Assembly (NCBI GenBank): GCA_910589085.1
Contig: CAJUSG010000044.1
Location: forward strand, 1 to 21,041
Reading direction: 5' to 3'
Length of the DNA: 21,041 bases
Source of the DNA: an uncultured Oscillospiraceae bacterium
GTDB lineage: Bacteria; Bacillota; Clostridia; Oscillospirales; Oscillospiraceae
Under the pieces are notes generated by a model. That model did not search any database and was not told the DNA's origin. It saw only the letters and a list, made by a program, of their open reading frames with translations. How positions within the stretch are numbered: the stretch's first letter is position 1; each line of letters starts with the position of its first letter. A program made the translations under genes and the position numbers. This document shows, piece by piece, positions 7,563 through 14,586 of this stretch.

Positions 7563-8198
7563 TCAGCTCCGGCAGAACCCTGCCATCGCCTCGATCAGGT
7601 CGTCGTCCAGCAGCTCAAAGCCGTACTGCCGGGTGAGCTGGTTGTAAAAGGCGCACCGGGCCCGGACCTGCTCCGGCGTGCTGGGGCGGAGGACAGGGTG
7701 GAGCCATAGATCGGACAGGAGCAGCAGCACCTCGGCCAGCTGTTCCGGGTAATCGGCGCGAATGGAGCCGTCGGCGATGCCCTCCCGCAGGATGGGCAGG
7801 GCGTAGCAGGGGGCGGCCTCGTTCAGGATACTCTCCATCTGGAGGGCCATGAACTTGGGGTTCTCAATGAGGAAGGGCAGCATGTTCACAATGCCGCCCT
7901 GGAAGGACAGGCGCACGGCGGTGCGGAACATCTCCCGCAGCTTCTCCGCCCCGGTGAGGCCCTTGCGGTCCCGGACCTCCGACAGGACGGCACAGTTGTA
8001 CTCCCCCATCCGGTCCGCCACGGCGATGAGGATGGCCTCCTTGGAGGCAAAATGGTGGTAGATGGCCCCCTTGGACAGCTTGGTGGCGTCGATGATGTCC
8101 TGGAGGGTGGTTTTGTCATAACCCTTTTGGAAAAAGAGGGCGGAGGCGGTGTCCAGGATGAGCTGTACGGTCTGCTCAGGGTGCTTGTTCCGGGCCAT
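7563..8198 (-). CDS. TetR family transcriptional regulator
   Basis: The 211-residue protein has the TetR layout: an N-terminal DNA-binding domain (about residues 8-55) with TLQDIIDATKLSKGAIYHHF as helix-turn-helix, and a C-terminal all-helical ligand domain. FQKGYDKTTLQDI and GAIYHHFASKEAI are close to the family consensus. I start at ATG 8198 because GGAGAGGAGGG precedes it by about 7 bases; a frame extension to 8228 would lie inside the operator. A perfect 21-bp palindrome covers its own transcription start and a near copy sits before the MFS gene. The simplest model is an autorepressor that also represses the exporter until a ligand binds. The ligand is unknown. Confidence 0.93.
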   Translation of the reverse strand: MARNKHPEQTVQLILDTASALFFQKGYDKTTLQDIIDATKLSKGAIYHHFASKEAILIAVADRMGEYNCAVLSEVRDRKGLTGAEKLREMFRTAVRLSFQGGIVNMLPFLIENPKFMALQMESILNEAAPCYALPILREGIADGSIRADYPEQLAEVLLLLSDLWLHPVLRPSTPEQVRARCAFYNQLTRQYGFELLDDDLIEAMAGFCRS

Positions 8199-8217
8199 GG
8201 CGAGCCCTCCTCTCCAG

Positions 8218-8238
8218 ATACAGACCAACGGTCTGTAT
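8218..8238. promoter_or_regulatory. perfect TetR-type operator at the tetR promoter
   Basis: Arms ATACAGACC (8218-8226) and GGTCTGTAT (8230-8238) are perfect inverted repeats around AAC. The operator begins directly after the -10 box at 8245-8240 and covers the expected transcription start, the classic position for autorepression. Confidence 0.85.
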
Positions 8239-8239
8239 T

Positions 8240-8268
8240 ATATTAGCATAACACCGGGATGCTGTCAA
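8240..8268 (-). promoter_or_regulatory. tetR promoter
   Basis: On the minus strand TTGACA (8268-8263), a 17-bp spacer and TAATAT (8245-8240) with a preceding TGC. The -35 hexamer contains the TGA stop codon of the upstream DUF815 gene (8267-8265), so gene end and promoter share bases. Confidence 0.75.
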
Positions 8269-9461
8269 CTTAAACTTGCCACAAACTGCCGTGCCACCCG
8301 GGGGGTCCTCCCCGCGTGGCGAATCTCCCAGGTCATGGCCTGGGCGTGGAGGACCTCCCGGTCCATGGAGATTCCCGCCTGAGCGGCCAGGTGGTCCACC
8401 AGGGCCAGATAGCCCGCCTTGTTCATGGTCAGGTAGGGGATGCGCAGGCCGAAGCGCTCGGCCAAGGCGGTCTTTTCCGAGATGGTCTCGAAGGTGTCCA
8501 CCTCCTCACCCGCCCGCTCAGTAAAGGTCTGGCGCACCAGGTGCCGGCGGTTGGAGGTGGCGTAGATGGCCACGTTGACGGGCCGCTTCTCCAGGGAGCC
8601 CTCCAGGATGGTCTTGAGGGCGGAATAGGTCTTGTCGTCCTGGTCGAAGGCCAGGTCGTCGATGAACAGGATGAACTTCTGCCGCCGGCCGGCCAGGGAG
8701 CGGATCAATTCTGGCATTCCGGTGAGGTTCTCCTTTTCCACCTCGATGAGGCGCAGGTCCTCCATGCCGGGCAGGTAGAGCATGGACTTCACCGTGGCCG
8801 ACTTGCCGGTGCCCCCGTCGCCGAAGAGGAGGACGTTGTTGGCCTGACGGCCCGCCAGCATGAGGCGGGTGTTCTGCTCCACCTGGCCCCGCTGGTGCTC
8901 GTAGCCCAGCAGATCCTCCGGCTTGGGACAGTCGGGGTCAGCCACCGGAACCAGCCTGCCGTCCTCCCACAGGAAGGCCCGGTATTCGGCTAAGAGCCCC
9001 GCCCCGTGTTCCTGGTAAAATTGGGTAACGCGGTCAAAGTCGAAGGGAGCCGCCGCCCGCCACCGGGGAAGGCCGGCCAGCACCGGGGCAAACTCATTGC
9101 CCAGCAGGGGCTTCATGGCGTCGATAAAGCGGTCGCAGTCGGTCTGGGCCAGCAGCACCAGGGTGTCAATATCCCGCCGGGCGGCGTTCTCCAGGGCGGG
9201 GTCGGACCTGCCCTGGTCCACCAGATGGGAGTAGGGGCTCTCGTTGTACCGCAGCCAGTCCCACAGCCAGTCCCCCAGGCCCTCATAGCCCTCTTTGCGC
9301 AGGTCGTAAAACAGCTCGGTGTAGTTCTCCAGGGCCTCCCCGCCTTCTTTGTCGTGCAGGTAGTCCAGCAGATAGCCGGCATCCCTTCCAACAGATGTCC
9401 TCATCAGTTCCTTGTAGGCGGACAGCCCCAGCAGGGCTGCCCGTAATGCGCTCAGTTCCAT
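8265..9461 (-). CDS. DUF815 family AAA+ ATP-binding protein
   Basis: The 398-residue protein is a DUF815 ATPase, an AAA+-like family of uncharacterised role found widely in bacteria. The N-terminal ~190 residues are helical and acidic. The ATPase part has Walker A GDGGTGKS with Lys220, Walker B FILFIDDLAFD, a sensor-like YATSNRRHL and a C-terminal lid ending in HAGRTPRVARQF. This order and the wording of NNVLLFGDGGTGKS and ATSNRRHLV are characteristic of DUF815. I start at ATG 9461 because AAGGAG lies just upstream; the frame extends to 9539 but that part overlaps the promoter. It is divergent from dusB, and the two promoters share their -35 bases. The stop codon lies within the tetR -35. Function is unknown; ATP binding is certain. 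Confidence 0.9.
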   Translation of the reverse strand: MELSALRAALLGLSAYKELMRTSVGRDAGYLLDYLHDKEGGEALENYTELFYDLRKEGYEGLGDWLWDWLRYNESPYSHLVDQGRSDPALENAARRDIDTLVLLAQTDCDRFIDAMKPLLGNEFAPVLAGLPRWRAAAPFDFDRVTQFYQEHGAGLLAEYRAFLWEDGRLVPVADPDCPKPEDLLGYEHQRGQVEQNTRLMLAGRQANNVLLFGDGGTGKSATVKSMLYLPGMEDLRLIEVEKENLTGMPELIRSLAGRRQKFILFIDDLAFDQDDKTYSALKTILEGSLEKRPVNVAIYATSNRRHLVRQTFTERAGEEVDTFETISEKTALAERFGLRIPYLTMNKAGYLALVDHLAAQAGISMDREVLHAQAMTWEIRHAGRTPRVARQFVASLS

Positions 9462-9489
9462 AACTTTGTCTCCTTTTGAGGTTTTTTCC

Positions 9490-9518
9490 ATTTTACCGGG
9501 TAAAAGCGGCCTTGTCAA
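9490..9518 (-). promoter_or_regulatory. promoter of the DUF815 gene
   Basis: On the minus strand a perfect TTGACA (9518-9513), a 17-bp spacer and TAAAAT (9495-9490). Transcription would begin near 9484, giving a leader of about 23 bases. Five bases of its -35 are also part of the -35 of the divergent dus promoter. Confidence 0.8.
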
Positions 9519-9540
9519 CATCAAAGAGACATGATACAAT
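9512..9540 (+). promoter_or_regulatory. promoter of the dus gene
   Basis: TTGTCA (9512-9517), a 17-bp spacer and TACAAT (9535-9540) preceded by TGA, an extended -10. Transcription would start near 9547, so the palindromic repeat at 9552-9675 lies wholly in the dus mRNA leader. Confidence 0.8.
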
Positions 9541-9551
9541 GAGGAAACTTA

Positions 9552-9675
9552 TGTAGGGGCGGATATCATCCGCCCGGGTTGGATGTCCCGAGCTGAACTG
9601 TAGGGGGCGACGACCCGGCGCCCCGTTTATCAGAATTTGCAAATTTACGGCGCGCCGAGGCCGTCGCGCCCTACA
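9552..9675. repeat. composite palindromic repeat, copy 2, in the dus leader
   Basis: Part A (9552-9576) is TGTAGGGGCGGATATCATCC plus CGCCCG, a palindrome. Part B (9599-9675) starts TGTAGGGGGCGACGACCCGG and ends CGGCGCGCCGAGGCCGTCGC then GCCCTACA, with imperfect inverted ends. The centre of B differs from the other copies, with ATTTGCAAAT at its middle. The element starts directly after an AGGAAA-like site and creates ATGTAG, a start followed by a stop. Confidence 0.8.
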
Positions 9676-9693
9676 CAATGAGAGGGATAGGCA

Positions 9694-10662
9694 ATGACCA
9701 TCGGAGGAATCACAATCGAAACGCCCCTGGCCCTGGGCCCCATGGCGGGGGTGACGGACATGGCCTTCCGTACCATCTGCCGGGAGCAGGGGGCGGGGCT
9801 GACCTGCACGGAGATGGTCAGCGCCAAGGCCCTGTGCTATCAGGACAAAAAGTCTATCCCCCTGCTGCAAATGGGAGAGAACGAGACCCCCGCCGCCGCC
9901 CAAATCTTCGGCAGCGACCCCGTCTGTATGGAGGAGGGGGCGGCCATCGCAAGGGAGGTCTCCGGGGCGGATTTCATCGACATCAACATGGGCTGTCCCG
10001 TCCCCAAGGTGGCCAACTCCGGGGACGGCTCCGGGCTGATGAGAAATCCGGACCTGGCCGTCAGGGTGGCGGAGGCGGTCATCCGGGGGGCCAAGTGCCC
10101 GGTAACGGTGAAATTCCGCCTGGGCTGGGACAAGGGGGCCATCAACTGTGTGGAGTTCGCCAAGGCCATGGAGGAGGCGGGGGTCGCCGCCGTGGCCGTC
10201 CACGGCCGGACCAAGGTGCAGATGTACGCCGGAACGGCCAACTGGGACTGGATTCGGGAGGTCAAGAAGGCGGTAAAAATCCCCGTCATCGCCAACGGAG
10301 ACGTATTCAAGGGGGAGGACGCTCCCCGTATCCTCAAATACACCGGGGCGGACATGGCCATGATCGGACGGGGGGTGTTCGGCAACCCCTGGCTCTTCGC
10401 CCAGTGCCGGGCGGCCCTGAAGGGGGAGCCCATCCCCGACCTGCCCCCGCTGGCGGAGCGGTGCGACACCGCCGTGCGTCAGTTCGAGATGGCCGCCGCC
10501 AACAAAGGGGAGAAGATCGCCTGTCTGGAGGCCCGGAAGCAGTACGCATGGTACTTGAAGGGTGTCCCCCACGCGGGGTATTATAAGGAGCAGATCGTAA
10601 AGATTACCACCCTGGAGGACGTCTACCGGGTGACCAAGGGGATTAAACGGGATTTGTGCTGA
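9694..10662 (+). CDS. dusB: tRNA-dihydrouridine synthase, DusB type
   Basis: The 322-residue protein is a flavin enzyme that reduces specific uridines in the tRNA D-loop with NAD(P)H. The TIM-barrel starts with LGPMAGVTDMAFRTICREQG and TEMVSAKAL, the DusB/NifR3 pattern. Catalytic Cys101 lies in INMGCPVPKV, followed by SGDGSGLMRNP. KFRLGWD, VHGRTKVQMYAG with its substrate-binding His-Gly-Arg, VIANGDVF and MIGRGVFGNPWLF supply the FMN phosphate site. Length and motif order are complete. The ATG at 9694 has only a modest GAGGGAT site, and the leader in front is the palindromic repeat. It is divergent from the DUF815 gene. The DusB label, as opposed to another Dus subfamily, is by similarity of the N terminus. 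Confidence 0.93.
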   Translation: MTIGGITIETPLALGPMAGVTDMAFRTICREQGAGLTCTEMVSAKALCYQDKKSIPLLQMGENETPAAAQIFGSDPVCMEEGAAIAREVSGADFIDINMGCPVPKVANSGDGSGLMRNPDLAVRVAEAVIRGAKCPVTVKFRLGWDKGAINCVEFAKAMEEAGVAAVAVHGRTKVQMYAGTANWDWIREVKKAVKIPVIANGDVFKGEDAPRILKYTGADMAMIGRGVFGNPWLFAQCRAALKGEPIPDLPPLAERCDTAVRQFEMAAANKGEKIACLEARKQYAWYLKGVPHAGYYKEQIVKITTLEDVYRVTKGIKRDLC

Positions 10663-10682
10663 AATCCCGTCTCCCGCAGGAC

Positions 10683-10861
10683 AAGGCTCCTTTTGAAAGG
10701 AGCTGTCAGCGAAGCTGACTGAGGATTGTGTTTGCGAAGCAAACATACGAAGTAAAACCAGGTTTGCAAAACTTGTTTGCTTCGCATATTTTGGCTTCGC
10801 CAAAATGCAATCCTCCGCCCCAGTGTGAGCACTGGGGCACCCCCTTTCAAAAGGGGGCTTT
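10683..10861. repeat. multi-hairpin repeat element with imperfect inverted ends
   Basis: The left end AAGGCTCCTTTTGAAAGGAG and the reverse complement of the right end, AAAGCCCCCTTTTGAAAGGG, are alike, and GAGGATTG / CAATCCTC form an inner inverted pair. Between them are perfect small hairpins: 10705-10719, 10730-10744 and 10789-10805, each closed by a GAA or TTC triloop, and a 9-bp stem at 10817-10838. The heptamer GCGAAGC or its complement occurs four times. It fills most of the dus-sigma gap. A weak TTGCAA (10764) - 17 bp - TATTTT (10787) pair inside could drive the sigma operon. No coding frame is supported. Confidence 0.75.
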
Positions 10862-10901
10862 GCCGCCTGCGGGCGGGGCGAAAGACATAGGAGGTGAAGC
10901 T

Positions 10902-11516
10902 ATGCCGGACAAGGAGCTGGTGGAGAAGGCCAAAGGGGGCGACCAGGGGGCCTTTGAGCAGCTGGTGCTGCTGAATCAAAATAAGGTATACGCCCTGGCG
11001 CTGCGCCTGGTAAACGACCGGGAGGAGGCGGCGGATCTGGCCCAGGAGGCCTTTGTGAAGGCCTGGCAGGGGCTGGCCTCCTTCCAAGGGGAGAGCAGCT
11101 TTGCCACCTGGGTATACCGGCTGACCACCAACCTGTGTATCGACTATCTCCGAAAACAAAAGCGCCGGGAGGGCGTGGAGCCGGCGGTGTCGCTGGACGA
11201 CGCCGACAGCGGCTGGGCAGAGCCCGCCGACCGGGAGAGCGACCCCCAGCTTCTGCTGGAGAAGTCGGAGCGGGGCAAGGCCCTGGCCCGGGGGCTGAAC
11301 ATGCTGCCCGACTGGCAGCGGCGGGTGCTGGTGCTGCGGGAGCTGTCCGGGCTGAGCTACCAGGAGATCAGCAGTGCCCTGGACATTGACCTGGGCACGG
11401 TGAAGTCCCGCATTGCCCGGGCCCGTCTGAATTTACGAAAAATCTTGCTGGAGGACGGGAACTTTTTTGACGGTCCGCCGTCTAAACCGGTGAACGACAA
11501 AAAAGAGAGGGGGTGA
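10902..11516 (+). CDS. ECF-type RNA polymerase sigma factor
   Basis: The 204-residue protein is a group 4 (ECF, SigW-like) sigma factor. Region 2 spans about residues 8-90, with DREEAADLAQEAFVKAWQGL and FATWVYRLTTNLCIDYLRKQ for core binding and -10 recognition. Region 4 spans about residues 130-185, with LPDWQRRVLVLRELSGLSYQ, EISSALDIDLGTVKSRIARA as the -35-binding helix-turn-helix. A charged linker joins them. The ATG at 10902 is preceded by AGGAGGTGA; longer frames into the repeat lack a site. The stop TGA is next to the start of a zinc-finger anti-sigma gene, the standard pair, so activity is probably held off by that membrane protein. The inducing signal is unknown. The region upstream is the multi-hairpin repeat, with no strong sigma-A promoter. 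Confidence 0.94.
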   Translation: MPDKELVEKAKGGDQGAFEQLVLLNQNKVYALALRLVNDREEAADLAQEAFVKAWQGLASFQGESSFATWVYRLTTNLCIDYLRKQKRREGVEPAVSLDDADSGWAEPADRESDPQLLLEKSERGKALARGLNMLPDWQRRVLVLRELSGLSYQEISSALDIDLGTVKSRIARARLNLRKILLEDGNFFDGPPSKPVNDKKERG

Positions 11517-11521
11517 GGCCC

Positions 11522-12304
11522 GTGGCCTGTGACAAATATTTGGAGCTGCTGGCCCTTCGCCTGGACGGCCCGCTGTCCGTCGAGGAGGAGAGAGCGCTGG
11601 AGTTCCATCTGAACGCCTGCCCGGACTGCCGGGCAGCGGGAGCGCAGCTGGCTGCGCTCCAAGGGGCTTTCCCTGAGCTGGAGGAGGTCTCCGCTCCCGA
11701 GGGCTTCGCCCGGGGGGTGATGGACCGCATCTGGGAGGAGACATCGCCCAAGGTGATCCCCCTGTTCAAGCGGCCCCAGGTCCGGGCGCTGGCCGGGCTG
11801 GCCGCCTGTCTGGTGCTGGTCGTGGGGCTGTACGGCGCGTCCCGGCCCCATAATTTGGACAAGACAGAAAAAATGGACGTAACAGCCCGCAGCTTCAACC
11901 GGAACGCCTCTGTGAAGGATGGGGAAGGGCCCCTGGTAAACGCCACGCTGGTGGGCCCCGATTCGGAGGAGGTTCCCCAGATCGCCGCCTACGCCGCCCC
12001 GGGGGCGCAGGGGCTGGGGAAGGCCGTCCCTGATTCCCCTGTGGATACAGAGCGCACGCTTGTGCCGCCAGAAGCGGATGTGGCACTCATTCTGGACCGT
12101 CTGCCCGATGGGGCGGCGGAGCTGATTCCCTCCGGCGTCACTGTGTCCCACGATGTGGAGAGCGGCGCGGACGTTTACACCTGGCTCACAGCAGAGGAGC
12201 TGGCGGCAATTGAAGCGCTGGCCTTTGAGCAGGGGCTGCTCCCCGGCACGACAGAGGGGGCTCCGGCACCGGGGCGATGTGCCCTGATTGTACAAAACAG
12301 ATAG
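11522..12304 (+). CDS. transmembrane anti-sigma factor, zinc-finger type
   Basis: The 260-residue protein has an N-terminal zinc-binding anti-sigma (ZAS, zf-HC2) domain with His29, Cys33 and Cys36 in HLNACPDC and an upstream Cys3. A cytoplasmic linker follows, then one membrane helix (about residues 87-107, LAGLAACLVLVVGLYGA) and an extracytoplasmic part of about 150 residues with no domain I recognise. The ZAS domain would bind the ECF sigma factor at the membrane. I chose GTG 11522 because the GAGAGGGGG site is then at normal distance; GTG 11513, which overlaps the sigma stop as GTGA, would leave only about 3 bases. Either start keeps the genes coupled. A strong terminator follows, closing the two-gene operon. 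Confidence 0.87.
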   Translation: MACDKYLELLALRLDGPLSVEEERALEFHLNACPDCRAAGAQLAALQGAFPELEEVSAPEGFARGVMDRIWEETSPKVIPLFKRPQVRALAGLAACLVLVVGLYGASRPHNLDKTEKMDVTARSFNRNASVKDGEGPLVNATLVGPDSEEVPQIAAYAAPGAQGLGKAVPDSPVDTERTLVPPEADVALILDRLPDGAAELIPSGVTVSHDVESGADVYTWLTAEELAAIEALAFEQGLLPGTTEGAPAPGRCALIVQNR

Positions 12305-12311
12305 GATACAG

Positions 12312-12344
12312 AAGGCTCTCCGCCCTGCGCGGAGGGCCTTTTTT
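12312..12344 (+). terminator. terminator of the sigma/anti-sigma operon
   Basis: Twelve-base arms (12312-12323 and 12329-12340) pair with a single T-G wobble around a 5-base loop, and six T residues follow (12339-12344). It begins 8 bases after the anti-sigma stop. Confidence 0.9.
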
Positions 12345-12374
12345 GTCCTCAGCCAAAATACCTCAAAAAAACAG

Positions 12375-12403
12375 TTGTCAGGAAAGCGGTTTTAGTGTAT
12401 AAT
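12375..12403 (+). promoter_or_regulatory. strong promoter of the EF-G-like gene
   Basis: TTGTCA (12375-12380), a 17-bp spacer and a perfect TATAAT (12398-12403). The expected start near 12410 gives a leader of about 68 bases containing one hairpin. Confidence 0.88.
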
Positions 12404-12419
12404 GACTAACAGCGTGTAA

Positions 12420-12448
12420 CGCCCCTTGAACAGGCTTTGTTCAGGGCG
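12420..12448 (+). promoter_or_regulatory. leader hairpin before the EF-G-like gene
   Basis: CGCCC (12420-12424) pairs with GGGCG (12444-12448), and TGAACA (12427-12432) with TGTTCA (12438-12443). A 2-base bulge and a 5-base loop complete an 11-bp stem. It ends 13 bases before the AAGGAG ribosome binding site (12462-12467), so it does not cover it. It has no T-run. A regulatory or mRNA-stability role is possible but not shown. Confidence 0.5.
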
Positions 12449-12477
12449 ATACTCAAACGATAAGGAGTGGAACCAAT

Positions 12478-14550
12478 ATGAGCTATTCTGTACAAAACAT
12501 CCGCAACGTGGCCCTCATCGGACATGGCGGCAGCGGCAAGACCGCCCTGGCTGAGAGCCTGCTGTACATGACCAAGGCCATCGACCGCATGGGTAAGGCC
12601 ACCGACGGCAACACCGTCTGCGACTACGACCCCGAGGAGGTCAAGCGCCAGATTTCCATCTCCCTGGCTGTGGCTCCTGTAGAGTTCAAGGGCTGCAAGA
12701 TCAACGTGCTGGACACCCCGGGCGGCTTCGACTTCTCCGGCGAGGTGATGGAGGCCCTCCGGGCCGCCGACGCCGCCGTCATCGTCTGCTCCGCCAAGGA
12801 CGGCATCTCCGTGGGTCTGGAGAAGGCCTGGAAGTACTGCGAGGAGCGGAATATGCCCCGCTTCATCTACATCTCCAAAACCGACGAGGACAACTCCGAC
12901 TATAACGCCACCTTCGAGGCCCTGCGGGCCAAGTACGGCAACAAGATCGCCCCGCTGGTGGTGCCCATCTGGGACGACAATAAGAAGGTTACCGGCATCA
13001 TCGACGTGCTGAACAAGCGGGCCTATGAGATGCAGAAGCTCCAGCGGGTGGAGATTCAGCTGCCTGACAGCAAGGCGGGCGTCATCGACGAGTTTTACGA
13101 CTCCCTGAAGGAGTCTGTGGCCGAGACCAGCGAGGAATTTATGAATAAGTTCTTCGACGGTGAGGACTTCACCTACGCCGAGATGATCCAGGGCCTGCGC
13201 CAGGGCGTGCGGGAGCTGTCCCTGTTCCCTGTGCTGTGCGGCTCCGCCGTCAGCTGCATGGGCTCCCTGATGCTCATGGACTACATCGTGGAGCTGCTGC
13301 CCACCCCCATGGAGGGCAACTACCACAAGGCCACCAAGCCCGACGGTGAGACCGAGGAGTTCGTGGTCTCCCCCGGCGGCGTGCCCACCGCCTTCGTGTT
13401 CAAGACGGTCTCTGACCAGTATGGCAAGTACTCCTTCATCAAGGTCCTCTCCGGGGTTATCACCTCCGACCTCTCCCTGGTCAACGCCCGCACCGGCGCC
13501 AGTGAGAAGCTGGGCCGGCTGTATGTGATGAAGGGCAAGCGGGCCGAGGAGGTCAAGGAGCTGACCTGCGGCGATATCGGCGCCATCGGCAAGATGGACA
13601 AGGTCAAAACCGGCGACACCCTGTGCGACAGCCGCAAGGTGGTAGCCCTGAAGCAGATCCCCTTCGCCGAGCCCTGCTACTCGGTGGCCATCGCCCCCAA
13701 GACCCGGGGCCAGGAGGACAAGGTGGCCCAGGGCCTGTACCGCCTCAACGAGGAGGACCCCTCCTTCACCCTGGTGAACAACGGCGAGACCCACCAGATG
13801 GTGCTCACCGGCTCGGGGGACATCCAGGTGGACGTGCTGGTGGCCAAGCTGAAGAGCCGCTTCAATGTGGAGGCCGAGCTCAGTGAGACCCGGGTGCCCT
13901 ACCGGGAGAAGATCCGCAAGACCGTGCAGAAGCAAGGGCGGCATAAGAAGCAGACCGGCGGCTCCGGCCAGTTCGGCGACGTGTGGATTCGCTTCGAGCC
14001 CAACCTGGAGGAGGAGCAGATGGTCTTCGCCGAGGAGGTCTTCGGCGGCTCGGTGCCCAAGAACTTCTTCCCCGCCGTGGAGAAGGGCCTGCGTGAGGCC
14101 TGCGTCCACGGGCCCCTGGCCGGCTACCCCGTGGTCAACCTGAAGGCCGTGCTGTATGATGGAAGCTACCACCCGGTGGACTCCTCTGAAATCGCCTTCA
14201 AGACCGCCGCACAGCTGGCCTACAAGGCCGCTATGCCCGAGGCCAACCCCGTGCTTCTGGAGCCCGTGGGCGAGCTGAAGGTCACCGTGCCCGACAGCTA
14301 CATGGGCGACGTCATCGGCGACCTGAACAAGCGCCGGGGCCGTGTTATGGGCATGAATCCCACCGGGGACGGCGATCAGATCATCGAGGCCGAGGTCCCC
14401 ATGGCCGAGATGACCTCCTACGCCATCGACCTGCGGGCTATGACCCAGTCCCGGGGCTCCTACACCTTCCACTTTGTCCGCTACGAGGACTGCCCCCCCG
14501 CAGCCCAGGAAAAAGCCATCGCCGCCGCCAAGGCTATGGCTGAGGAATAA
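12478..14550 (+). CDS. elongation factor G-like translational GTPase (EF-G paralogue)
   Basis: The 690-residue protein has all five EF-G domains. It differs from canonical FusA in the G domain: the P-loop reads GHGGSGKTA (residues ~15-23) in place of the usual AHxDAGKTT, G3 reads DTPGGFDF (79-86), so the catalytic His position is Gly83, and G4 reads SKTD instead of NKxD. Switch I has KRQISI in place of RGITI. Domain IV carries TGGSGQFGDVWIRFEP, and domain V has PMAEMTSYAIDLRAMTQSRG followed by a short tail. These traits place it with the EF-G-like (EF-G2) paralogues common in clostridia, whose role is unclear and which usually accompany a separate true FusA. It has a strong promoter, AAGGAG site and own terminator, so it is probably well expressed alone. 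It should not be labelled fusA without a genome check. Confidence 0.88.
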   Translation: MSYSVQNIRNVALIGHGGSGKTALAESLLYMTKAIDRMGKATDGNTVCDYDPEEVKRQISISLAVAPVEFKGCKINVLDTPGGFDFSGEVMEALRAADAAVIVCSAKDGISVGLEKAWKYCEERNMPRFIYISKTDEDNSDYNATFEALRAKYGNKIAPLVVPIWDDNKKVTGIIDVLNKRAYEMQKLQRVEIQLPDSKAGVIDEFYDSLKESVAETSEEFMNKFFDGEDFTYAEMIQGLRQGVRELSLFPVLCGSAVSCMGSLMLMDYIVELLPTPMEGNYHKATKPDGETEEFVVSPGGVPTAFVFKTVSDQYGKYSFIKVLSGVITSDLSLVNARTGASEKLGRLYVMKGKRAEEVKELTCGDIGAIGKMDKVKTGDTLCDSRKVVALKQIPFAEPCYSVAIAPKTRGQEDKVAQGLYRLNEEDPSFTLVNNGETHQMVLTGSGDIQVDVLVAKLKSRFNVEAELSETRVPYREKIRKTVQKQGRHKKQTGGSGQFGDVWIRFEPNLEEEQMVFAEEVFGGSVPKNFFPAVEKGLREACVHGPLAGYPVVNLKAVLYDGSYHPVDSSEIAFKTAAQLAYKAAMPEANPVLLEPVGELKVTVPDSYMGDVIGDLNKRRGRVMGMNPTGDGDQIIEAEVPMAEMTSYAIDLRAMTQSRGSYTFHFVRYEDCPPAAQEKAIAAAKAMAEE

Positions 14551-14554
14551 ATTT

Positions 14555-14586
14555 AAAAATCCGCTCCGAAAGGAGCGGATTTTTTT
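14555..14586. terminator. bidirectional terminator after the EF-G-like gene
   Basis: A perfect 9-bp stem (14559-14567 with 14572-14580) with GAAA loop is extended by A residues on the left pairing with T residues on the right. Seven T residues (14580-14586) end it on the plus strand; the A-run at 14555-14559 gives the minus-strand counterpart. The last T residues also form part of the stop codon of the convergent small gene. Confidence 0.92.

Noticed and set aside
9493..10803. 436-codon minus-strand frame opposite dus
   Set aside because: It overlaps a complete Dus gene and the divergent promoter region, with no recognisable motif.
10683..10861. Structured non-coding RNA gene
   Set aside because: The inverted ends and GC-closed mini-hairpins fit a repeat element better, and no consensus promoter and terminator frame it.
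10728..10901. N-terminal extension of the sigma factor into the repeat
   Set aside because: The added part is translated hairpin sequence, and AGGAGGTGA precedes ATG 10902.
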